A stretch of 64,000 bases of DNA from Coturnix japonica (taxonomy: Eukaryota > Chordata > Aves > Galliformes > Phasianidae), in NCBI RefSeq assembly GCF_001577835.2, contig NC_029521.1, positions 19,374,470 to 19,438,469 on the forward strand. Direction: 5' to 3'. Both the position numbers and the translations under genes were made by a program. The notes under the pieces are model-generated. The model ran no database searches and was not told where the DNA came from. It saw only the letters and a program-made list of their open reading frames with translations. This document shows, one piece after another, positions 35,558-54,790 of the stretch; position 1 is the stretch's first letter; each line of letters opens with the position of its first letter.

Positions 35558-38500
35558 ATGTCGGCCGGGCTCTGTGCTGGCCTGGGTGCAGGCTGTGCTG
35601 CCCACAGGCTGTGGGGCCAGCGCCTGGCTCATAGCAGGACCACTGAAAAGCTGCAACGAGAGTATGATGCCGTGGTGATCGGAGCAGGTAATGCAGGGCC
35701 AGGAGCTGGTGCGGGTGGGGCAGCCTCCAGTTGTGCATGGATGGGCATGAGTTACAGCTCCCTGGTGTGCTGCTGGCGTGGGGAGCTGAGCAGAGCTGGG
35801 GTGTGTTGGGGTCCAGGAATGTAGAGGAGAGGGTGTTTGCTGATGCCTGCATCTTCATGTCCAGAGTTCAGCTATTTGGGTGCTCTGCAGCCATGCCTGG
35901 CAGGGTGCCATGAGGCTGCCCTGGCTCACCCCCCTCTCTCCTTGCAGGGCACAACGGGCTGGTGGCAGTGAGTACCGATAGCAGAGCTCTCACCTCCATC
36001 CCCAGTGGGGGGCATTGGGAGGACGGTCTGCAGCAAGCACTGGGAATGGGGGCCCTATTGAGGTTTGGGAAGCAGGGACTTCCCTGGCAAGGTAGTCCCC
36101 ATAGTGTGACACATGCTCCCTGCAGGCTGCCTACCTGCAGCAGGCAGGGCTGCGCACGGCCGTGCTGGAAAAACGCCATGTGCTGGGTGGTGCAGCTGTC
36201 ACTGAGGAGATTGTGCCAGGTACCCCATATGCCCCTTATCCCCCTGCCCACTACCTACCCCATGCGTTGCTCACCACACCATGTTCTCCAGGCTTTAAGT
36301 TCTCCCGGGCTTCCTACCTGCTCAGTCTGCTACGTCCGCAGATCTATGCAGAGCTGGAGCTGCAGGTACTGCTGCCTTCCTGGTGTGCTGGCTGGGCTAG
36401 TCTGCTGTCCAGCCATCCCTGCAGTTTCCATCCTGACCCCATGCCTTGCAGCGGCATGGCCTGAGGGTGCTGCCACGGGACCCTTACTCCTTCACCCCAC
36501 TGCTGGAGGACAGGAGCCCACCCCGCTCCCTGCTGATGGGGCACGACATGGCTCAAACCCAGCAGCAGATCGCCCAGTTCTCCCAGAAGGATGCTCAGGT
36601 ACAGGGGCAACACCTGGCCTAGGAGCCCCACTGCCCATCAGAGCAGTAGGGATGCTCATGGTGGGATATCCTCTTCTGGCCATCCTCTGTCTCCATTCAG
36701 GCTTACCCTAAGTATGAGGCATTCATGGGGTGCTTGGTGTCTGCCATCAACCCACTGCTGGATGCCCCCCCTGCAGATACAGCTGCCCTAGGGCAGGGCT
36801 CCCTGCTGCAGAGGCTCCGTGCCCTGTGGCCCCTGCTGCAGACAGGTGTGTGGAGACATGGGGATCCTCATGGTGATGGTGGCTGGCCCACCCTGGGCAC
36901 TGGTGGCCACGTCCTGGTGCAGCCATGCAGGTCCCAGAGCTGTCTTTTCTGACAGGGCTGGCAGTGGGACGGCAGCTGCCCCACTTCTATGAGGTACTGA
37001 CAGCCCCAATCTCCAAGGTGAGTGCTAGAAGCAGTGGCACCCTCCCTGCATGCTCACGGGGTCCCAAACACAGCTCACCCCTGAACCTCTCCTTGTCTCC
37101 TGGACCAGATCCTGGATCACTGGTTTGAGTCAGAGCCCTTGAAGGCCACTCTGGCAACAGATGCAGTGATTGGGGCCATGAGCAGCCCCCACACCCCAGG
37201 TAGCGGGTGAGGGTCCCATCCCTTCCCTGGGTCTTGTGACTGTGTGCTGGCTGCTGGAGCTCTCATAAGGGCATCCTTGCCGTGGGGGACACGTGCAGGG
37301 GACAGACCTCATCCCCTTGGCTGACCCACAGGTATGTGCTGCTGCACCATGTCATGGGTGAGCTGGAGGGGCAGCGTGGTGCCTGGGGCTACGTGGCTGG
37401 GGGCATGGGGGCCCTGTCCCAATCCATCGCCCGTGCAGCAGCCACCCGTGGAGCCCACATCTTTACGGAGAAGGTATGGGGTTTCTGGGCTTAGTGTGTG
37501 CTGTAGGATGTCTGCTGCTGGCTGTAGGGATGAACTGGGTGAGGTGCCCTCTCCTCTGCCCAGGCTGTGTGCCGTGTGCTGCTGGGAACTGATGGGCAGG
37601 CACAGGGCATCGTGCTGCAGGACGGGACGGAGGTGAGGAGTAAAGTGGTGTTGTCCAACGCCTCCCCCCAGATCACCTTCCTGGAGCTCACTCCCAAGGT
37701 ATGAGGCCACCATAGCACTTAGCACAGGGTCAGGCCCCAGCTGGGTCACCCCATTACCACAGTGCCCTCTCCATCCCAGGAGCAGCTGCCAGAGGACTTT
37801 GTGCGGCGGATCCAGCAGCTTGACACACGCTCCCCTGTCACCAAAATCAATGGTAGGGACAAGGGGCCACCCTCACCATGCTTGGACAGGCATGCTTGAA
37901 ACACTTACACACCCCATTGTCCCCATCCAAGTGGCAGTGGACCAGCTGCCTAGCTTCCTTGCTGCCCCCAACACCCACGACAGCCGACCTTTACCCCATC
38001 ACTGCTGCTCCATCCACCTCAACTGTGAGAACACACACCTTCTGCACCAGGCCTACACCGAGGCTGCCCATGGGCACCCCTCCAGCAGGTAGGAGGTGCT
38101 CACCTCACCCCCCTGCCCACTACCCTGGTGGTGCCAGGGGGATGTTTTGTGGCCATGTCTCACTCCCCCAGGCCCATGATTGAGCTGTGCATCCCTTCAG
38201 CTCTGGACCCAGGGCTGGCTCCTCCTGGCTGCCACGTTGTGTCCCTCTTCACCCAGTACACCCCATATGAGTTGGCGGGTGGGCAGCTCTGGGATGAGAA
38301 GACTCGAAATGCTTATGCAGACACAGGTGTGTAAAGCATGAATGGAGCAGGGTAATGCCTGGTGTACCAGTCCCTGCTTATGGGAAGAGTCACCAATGCC
38401 TCCATTCCTCCTTAGTGTTCGACTGCATTGAAGCCTATGCCCCAGGCTTCAAGGCATCTGTCATCGGCAGGGACATCCTGACACCACCTGACCTGGAGAG

Positions 38501-38893
38501 GATCTTCGGGCTGCCTGGTGGGGTGGGTGACAGTGTGCTGGGCTCTGAGCAACATTCCTGTGCCAGCTGGGGAGGGAACACTGCACACACAAGGGCTCTC
38601 TTTGCAGAACATCTTTCATGGAGGGATGTCTCTGGACCAGCTCTACTTCACCCGGCCAGCGCCATCCTACTCAACATACCAGACCCCGGTCCCAGGCTTA
38701 TACCTGTGTGGGAGTGGAGCCCACCCCGGTAAGCATGGCTGAGAATGGGGCTGCAGGAGGAGGATAGGGCTACATAGACAGGCACAGACCCCATTCCTGC
38801 TGCTTTTCAGGAGGAGGTGTGATGGGTGCAGCGGGTCGCAATGCAGCCCAGGTGGTCCTCAGGGATTTCAGGCGCCTGCGGTGGCGGCAGTGA
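35558..38893 (+). CDS. PYROXD2: Pyridine nucleotide-disulfide oxidoreductase domain-containing protein 2
   Basis: Sixteen coding exons total 1743 nt (580 aa; human 581): 35558-35687, 35948-35967, 36126-36219, 36292-36365, 36452-36598, 36701-36845, 36956-37017, 37109-37206, 37332-37473, 37564-37698, 37780-37852, 37932-38088, 38172-38326, 38416-38522, 38608-38728, 38811-38893 (TGA). It belongs to the phytoene-desaturase-like FAD oxidoreductases; the mammalian protein is mitochondrial and its reaction is not settled. The dinucleotide-binding fold is plain: VVIGAGHNG with Gly42, Gly44 and Gly47, then an acidic residue in AVLEKRH. The C-terminal FAD motif is [20 protein letters not shown]. The first 35 residues are Arg- and Ala-rich, fitting mitochondrial import. 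I chose the ATG at 35558 because it gives the human length; in-frame ATGs upstream (about 35490-35521) are alternatives. Confidence 0.95.
35948..35967 (+). CDS. PYROXD2: PYROXD2 exon 2, 20-nt microexon
   Basis: Bounded by ctccttgcag and gtgagt. It encodes only the second half of the FAD-binding loop (GHNGLVA). Without it the frame breaks and the GxGxxG motif is lost. The flanking introns are about 260 and 158 nt. Confidence 0.92.
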
Positions 38894-39064
38894 AACTGAA
38901 TTCACCTGCACAGGCGTGTGGCTGCAGTTGTTTCCAGTGGTCCTGGCTTCCCAGCCATGCTGCAAGCCAAGCGTGTCAGGTAGCATCCCCTGTGAATAGG
39001 GCAGTGCAGGCTGGTGCAGTGTCCCAAGAGGTGTCAACTGTCCCAGTGCTGTGACACACACAGA

Positions 39065-39070
39065 AATAAA
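39065..39070 (+). terminator. PYROXD2: PYROXD2 poly(A) signal AATAAA
   Basis: AATAAA lies 171 nt after the PYROXD2 stop and is followed by a T- and GT-rich stretch (ctctctgtggtttttcag) that fits a downstream element. Confidence 0.8.
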
Positions 39071-40464
39071 CCCAGCCACAGACTTTGCATTTATAACACT
39101 CTCTCTGTGGTTTTTCAGCCTTTTGTGCAGCTCCTTGTGTGCTTTAGGCTGTGATACCCTGTGGCCTGAGTGCAGAGCACATCCTATGTCCCCCCCAGCA
39201 CGGGCTGCACGGGGCTGCCCACACTGTGTCTGCTTATGTAGGGCACAGATGTGTCACTGAGCAGTGAATGGGGACAGCCAGCCCCTTGCTGGGGTGTGCC
39301 GTACTCCCAGCATCCTGCCCCGTGCTGCTGCTGAGAGCCATGCACAGCAATGACAGAGCTCACATCCTCTCCCTGCCCTCTTCCTCCTGAGGACAATGCT
39401 CTCGATTCAGCTCCAGGTCTCTCCTCCCGCTGAGCCCTAAATACGGCGTTTCCGGGCTGCGCTGCTGCACCTGAACCGCCTGAATCAATATTGACCGGCC
39501 AGGAATAGTCCCGCACTCCTCTGAGAATAGCCCCGCACACCCGCCCCGCTGCCCACAGCTTCCCGCACGGGGCTGCCCTGCTGCAGAGCCCTATTTTTAG
39601 CTGCCGCAGTCACTGGCTGCACGGGGCTGCAGGTGTTGGTGCCCGCTGCAACCCAGGGGTGACAACGAGGGGGGACACCCTGGTGTGCCGTGCTCACACC
39701 GAGCATCAGAGCGTGGCCGCAGCCATGGGAGAGATGATGAGATGGTGTCATGTGTGGGGATGTGGGGTGCCGGGGTGCTGCTGGCTCTGTCAGGACGTGG
39801 CAATGAGCTCACGGGCTATTCCCAGCCGTGTTGTTCCTGGCTCCTCCCGGCAGGAACCGGCTGCTTTCACTCCAAACAAACAGCCCGGTGGCCACTGGCA
39901 CATTCCTGGCCGGCCGGTGGCCACCACCAGGGCACGGCGCTTCCTGTTTATCCCCATCCCACACTGGGTTGCTCCGGGGACCGCTGTTGGCCCCATCCTG
40001 CGGTCGCTCCCAGGGCAAACTGGAGGGAGGGGGGTGGGGGGGGCATCCCCTGTCTGCACATCCAATCAGGGGAGGCAGCCCGTGGGGACCCCCACAGCCC
40101 ACTGGTGCTCTCTATGCACCCCAAGTTCTGGCACCATTGCAGCACCCAGCATGGGAGGGGGTCTTTTGGGGGTGATGTATCCATCAGCCCCATGTTCTGC
40201 CTGGCTGAGGACCTTCCCCATGGTGCTGTGAATGCTGAGTGGGAAACAGCCCCATCCGAAGGTCCTGCCTTCATTCTTGGGGTGGGGGGCAGCGGGCTCA
40301 TCATCCCACACTCTGACCCTCCATAAGCTGCTTTGCCTCAGAGCAAGGCTCTGGCTGGGCAGGGTGCAGGGCTGGGCTCTGAGCCTCGTGTGGCGGGGGT
40401 TGGGGGGGCTGGGCTGGGCTGGGCTGGGCTGGGCTGCGTGGGCCCCCACCCGGGGCGGCCTCAC
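39071..40464. promoter_or_regulatory. LOXL4: Intergenic, PYROXD2 to LOXL4, with LOXL4 upstream region
   Basis: GC-rich upstream region of LOXL4. Visible motif matches are CTATTTTTAG (39591-39600, full MEF2 consensus), ACATTCCT (39900-39907, TEAD-type), an E-box-rich and GGCCGG-rich stretch around 39880-39920, and a GGGCT tandem repeat next to the core promoter. These are motif matches only. No coding sequence is recognisable. Confidence 0.45.
40404..40435 (+). repeat. GGGCT tandem repeat upstream of LOXL4
   Basis: A G run followed by about six GGGCT units, roughly 30-60 bp upstream of the TATA-like element. Confidence 0.85.
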
Positions 40465-40554
40465 CATAAAAGCAGCAGCAGGCGGTGCTCGGCTGCAGGA
40501 GAGCTGCTGGAGGGAGGCTGGAGTCAGCACCGCGTCCCCTCACCGACAGCCAGA
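40465..40554 (+). promoter_or_regulatory. LOXL4: LOXL4 core promoter and noncoding exon 1
   Basis: A TATA-like CATAAAAG at 40465-40472 is placed about 30 bp before an inferred start near 40495. The inferred noncoding exon ends at 40554 before gtgagt. The next acceptor (cag at 40993 or 41008) leads into the ATG exon. Start site and exon are inferred from spacing and splice signals only. Confidence 0.55.
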
Positions 40555-41014
40555 GTGAGTGCCAGGGGCTGAGGTATTTCGGGTGGAGGTGGGGTAAGTG
40601 AAGCATCTCCCAGTGCTGCCGGTAGGCATGCAGGGGGAAAGGGTTGGAGATGGGGGCTGCATGCAGGAGGGAAGAAGTGATGGGTTTCAAGTGGAGGACA
40701 AAGGGGTTCTGTGGGATCCCCACACAGCCAAGAGAATAGGCATGAAGCAGTAAGGGCAGCACTTAGAGCTGCTGTCCTCCCACTGACTGTGGGGCAGGGG
40801 CTGTGCACAGCATGTGGATATGGAACCGAGCCCCAGGGAGGGAACCCTGCAAGCTGTGTACAGGGCAGGGACAGGGATGTTACTGCTGTGCAAGGAGGCA
40901 CGATGCTGCTCCATCATCATCATGCTGTGAGCTATGGGAGGGCTGTGCCCCCGCACTGTGTTCCCTGGGGTCTCAGTGTCGGGCTGTCCCCAGGCATCCC
41001 ACCTCAGAGCTGCA

Positions 41015-45283
<4,269 letters not shown>

Positions 45284-45557
45284 GACTCCGTCTCACCCCA
45301 CACTCATGGGCACCCCAGCCCCTGCCCTGGCTGCAGCAGCACCTGCCTGAGCTCAGGGACTTGATGCCTGCCCTATTTATTTCTGCTACCATGGAGGATG
45401 GAGATGAGCATCATGGCTGGTGCAGGGGCCAAGCCCCATGCTGCCGGGGGGACCCCAGCTCCAGTGCTCTGGTGCCCCCACCGGACAACTACCTCAGCCT
45501 GCCTGGCCCCAGGCACTGCCACCCATGCACCGCCGCCCATGCACCAGTTATGTCTTC

Positions 45558-45563
45558 AATAAA
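45558..45563 (+). terminator. LOXL4: LOXL4 poly(A) signal AATAAA
   Basis: AATAAA lies 275 nt after the stop and is followed by ggtgctgtgcaatgggac and a GTG-rich stretch. Confidence 0.75.
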
Positions 45564-46928
45564 GGTGCTGTGCAATGGGACAAGGGTGCTGTGTGGTGAT
45601 ATGGAGTACTTCACTGCCCCCCCGGCCCAGTTCCTATGCAGCCCTGTGGGGTTGGTGCCAGGCAGCCCTGGCTCCTGGCCTACCCACAGGCTGGGGCACT
45701 TTGTCCCTGACCCGGCTGACCCTATGCACACAGCAGGGCAGCCAGCTCTGCGGCAAAGCGGGCCGGCAGCCAGCCCCCAGCCGCCACAGTGCAGCCCATG
45801 CTGGGCTTTCCCAGGCTGTTCCTGGCAGCTCCCTGCATCCCTAGAGCAGGGATGGAGCAGCTTTGCCACTGGTAGCCCTTGCTCACGGGGACAGGGTGGG
45901 GACACAGAGAACAACATGCCCCTGCTCTGTTTCTTTCCCCTTTTAAAGGCAATAAATGAGAATTCCATCCGACAAGCCACCAGGTGCTGCCACCCTCTCC
46001 TGCCTGCATCCCATTCCCACCCCCATGCACCGATGCAGGACATAGATAGGGCTTCCATCCCCTGCCTCACCCCGTGCAGCCAGGACCAGTCTCCACGTGC
46101 TGGCCCCAGCACGTGGATAGGCCACGGGACGGTAGCCTCAAGCACAGCCCGTGGCAAGGCGCGTGCTGATGGAGGCTCATTGTGCCAAACCCCCCTGCTC
46201 ACTGCCGGACAGCGGAAAGATGCTTTCCATGTGAGAGCATCCTCTCACCCTGAAACTTTCCGCTGTCTGGGCCACCTGGCTGAGACAGAGACCAGCTGGC
46301 AGTGGGGCCAGCAGCCGCAGAGCAGGGTCATGACCAGTTCCTCTGCCACTGCACTGGGGACAGCCAGGGGACAGGGGGTGGCCAGGGCAAGGTGGAGTTG
46401 ACACCTGGCACTGCTCCACACTTACTGCTGAGGGCATGAGAGCCCCACAAACAATGGCCCTAACAGTTCTGAGGTGGCAGGACAGGCTCTGTGCTCTGCA
46501 GGGGACGTACGGGTGGGTTTGGGGTGGTGAAGTGATACAGAGAGCTCTGAAGACCTGGGGGAAAGGCAGCTGCCAGCTGCCCACACCGCTCCCGGGGGCA
46601 GGGCAGGAAGCCCCCGGGTGGGGAGCGCAGCCCACATCACAGCCCAGAGCCGGCTCAGGGCCGGCCCTTCCCAAAGCCAGACAAGGATTGCGCTGTTCGA
46701 GGTGGCAGATGTAAACAGGGTCCCTCTGCCAGCACATTCCAGCCCTTCCCCAGGCCATCCTGCCCAGCCCACCCTGGAGGGGAAACCCCTGCCTTGGAGC
46801 TGGGCACAGCATGCACACCCCCGAGGCACCCCACATGCATGAACAAGCACTGCAGCTGGAGGCAATGCTCTCAGCCAGCAGGACAATCTCTGCATCCTAC
46901 AGTACTGCATCTCCCCTTCAGAGGCAAG
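45564..46928. other. Intergenic between convergent LOXL4 and R3HCC1L
   Basis: About 1.35 kb of GC-rich DNA between two gene ends. A second AATAAA on the + strand (45951-45956) could serve as a distal LOXL4 poly(A) site. Open frames on both strands lack recognisable domains and look like chance frames. Confidence 0.5.
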
Positions 46929-46929
46929 G

Positions 46930-51910
<4,981 letters not shown>

Positions 51911-51924
51911 TGTGCCACCACCAC

Positions 51925-54269
51925 CTGAAAGGGAGAGAAGTGTTACCACCACTGTGCCCATACCGCAATGGTGCCAGTGTGATGAGAATCGGGATGTCCT
52001 GGCAATGGGCTGCAGCTGTGCCAGGCTGCCCCATCCCAGTGGAGATTTATTTTTCATCATCTTTGGCACAACCAGGCACGCCACTGCCTGCCGGGCCCCG
52101 CGCCCCTATAAATATGCATCGAGCAGCATTTATGGAGACGGATGGTGTGGGGGTCTGTGCTGTGGCTGAGGGGAAGGCAGAGTGGGGCCGGGCCGGGGCC
52201 CCGTGATTAATCACTGCCCACTCTGTTTAGGGGTATTCATCACGGGCCGCTGTCAGGTAAATCACTGGAAAAACACCTCTTCAGTAATTAATGTGAAGTG
52301 ACGGATGGACAGCCCCTAGGCCCATTAATCTGGAACATCAGAGCCTACTGAGATTATGAATGTCAGGATGCATAAACTGCCGGCGGATCAATAGGGCCAG
52401 GAATCCATCCAAGGCTCTCATTTCCGCGGCACCTCCGGTACATTAGGCTGCAATCCCCTCCCTGCCAACCACACCAAACACAGCCTCGGGGGCAGGTGAC
52501 GGAGCCTCGTGGGCTGCAGTGCCCGACGCTAAGCTGGACCTACCGATCCGGGACTGCCCGTGTAACCTGCCTCTCCCAGACAGGCAGATGGATGGAGGTA
52601 TCAGAGTGCAGCCCATCCTCAAGGTGTCATAGAGCTCCTCCACAGGAGTGGGGATCTCCAGCGCTGAGATGCTGCCAGCTGGGATGCTCTGTGCACATCC
52701 CAAGTCACCTCCAAGGCACACGGAATTTATGGGCTCCTCGAAAGTTTGCCATTCACCTTGCCTCACCCTCCAAAGCAGATGGTGCTGCATCAGCCAGACG
52801 GTGCTGGGAGCACCCTCTGCGTGCGCAGCCGTGCCAACACACAACTTCTTCCCTGCATGCAGGCTGCAGGTCTCACTCTCCTTGCACAGAGCAGGGCATC
52901 CCCACTGCTCCCAGACTTTGAGAGCTCACCCTGCAGCACGCTCTGGCACAAGGCTCTGAGGTCTCAGTGCAAGCACACGGCACGGTGCAGCGTGCCAGTT
53001 CCTGGAAAAGTTGAAGTGCCACCCAGCGCCCTCCCTGCAGGCTGCCTCATTTCCTGGCAGGGCGCTGTATTTTTAGCCTTCGAGGTTTCTAATTCCACTC
53101 GATCCATCCTGCCATCAATAGAGCACGTAACCCTACGGCCCTGACAGCAAGCAGGGGACGGCAACACCTTGGCCACCGCGGTGCGGCATCGCCCGTATGG
53201 GACCACACGTTGGCAATGTCACTCTTTATAGCCTGCTGCAGGCTGGGGGAAAAAAATATACTGCTATCCTAATAAATGCAGCCACGAGGAGATTCTAAAC
53301 AGCCCCGATTAGAATGCTATCACACAGTGCTGGCACCAAGAGAGGGGACGGCACGCAGCTGTCCCCACTGCCACCTCCCTGCCCTGCTTTGGGGAGCAAC
53401 ACGCTCAATAGTGGGGACAGCACTCATGGGGACAGCAGAGCGGTGACATCGGTGTGCTGGCAGACATGCGGAGAAAAGGGAGATTTCAATCGTGCCTCGT
53501 GCTTCTGATGCTCCAAGGAGATACTCGGAGCGCCGCAGACAGGAGGTGATTTATGGGACGATAGCGTCCCTCGACAGCTGCAGGGAGAAAAGGGACGGCA
53601 CAGCAGCAAATGGAGCTACAGGCGGAGGGGAATGCAAAGGGCTCTGCGAATACGGCAGGGCAGGTTCAGCACAAAAGGGAAGAGGGCTATTAATAAACAG
53701 GGAGGGAGAGAAAATTAATGACGGATCAAAAATAAAGGGCAACATTACTGTTTTTAACCAGAAAAAATGCAAATGAAGCAGAGGCCTCACCAAAACAGCT
53801 GCAAGGAAGCAGAAACAGCCCCGGCTCAGAGCAGACACCTGGGCACGCTGCTGACCCCAGCTTGTGGCATTGGGTCAGAGCAGCGGCAAAGCAGAGGGCA
53901 CCGATGTCTGTGCAGAAAGGAATGGGAATGCTGCAGGCGGGAGCCCTGGAGCTGCTTCAGTGCCTGGTGCCCAAACGGCGGGTGCAGGGGCCGTGGGCTT
54001 TCCAGCAAAGCTATTTCAGCAGAATTACCGGGCAGAGCTTTGGGATAAGGCGGGCAAGACACAATTTACGCGAACATCGGGGTATCGTTTTACAGCAGCT
54101 CGCAAACTTTCATTGGAGCGGTGAACTGTAATTAAATTTGCGACCGATCGCGAGCAGGGAAAGCGCTCAAAGGATCCGAGAAACACGGGCAGGGAACGGG
54201 GTGAGACGCAGCCTGGGAACACCAAGCGAATGTGGCTGGGGGAAACCGGGCCGAGAAACGGGGAAAGGA
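51925..54269 (-). other. R3HCC1L: R3HCC1L 5' intron (inferred)
   Basis: Lies between the ATG exon and the upstream CpG island and is inferred to be the first intron. It contains an AT-rich block at 52205-52440. No coding similarity seen. Reading frames across 52440-53240 are open by chance. Confidence 0.45.
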
Positions 54270-54790
54270 GGCGCGGAGCCGAGCAGCAACCGGCGCTGAA
54301 CCCGGGCGGGGACCACGGCACAGCGGGGGCGGGGCGGGGCGCACGGATCGGACGGCTCTGCCCCTTCCCGGCCGCGCAACAAGCACCGCCGGCCCCACGC
54401 TGCTCGGCACCGCGGCTCGGTCCCGCCTGCCGGGGTCGGGGCGGCGTGCGGGGGTCGCGGGAGGGGCGTTACCGGTCACCGCGCCGGGTCCCCCGCCGCT
54501 CCGCGTTGTCACCGCCGCTTCCGCCGCACCGAGCCCGCCCCGTCCCGCCGCGGGGAACGCCGGGACCTGTAGTGCGGCACCGCACCGCCCCGCAACGCGG
54601 CGCCGCCCCGCGCCCCGAGCGGCTGTCGGGGCTGGAGCGCGTGGAGCTGCGGGCGGTTGGCAGCCGTGGGCGCGGGGACGGCAGCCCTCGTCCCCCGCAG
54701 CGCAGCACCGCCGTGGGCACCGTCACCGCTGCCGGGAGCGGGGAACGCCACGAGCCGTGCCGGGAGCGTGGTGACAAAGAGCCCGAGAGC
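54270..54790 (-). promoter_or_regulatory. R3HCC1L: CpG island, probable R3HCC1L promoter
   Basis: A dense CpG cluster of about 0.5 kb upstream of the leftward gene. On the - strand it contains a purine-rich ETS-like GCGGCGGAAGCGG and an ACTACAGGTCCCGG stretch (54561-54573) like the ZNF143/SBS ACTACAATTCCC type. A noncoding first exon is expected here, but its donor cannot be fixed by eye. Long open frames on both strands come from base composition. Confidence 0.6.

Noticed and set aside
51911-52084. In-frame upstream extension of the large R3HCC1L frame
   Set aside because: A good splice acceptor lies at 51925-51930 and the human protein starts at the equivalent of MEAEG, so the extension is intron.
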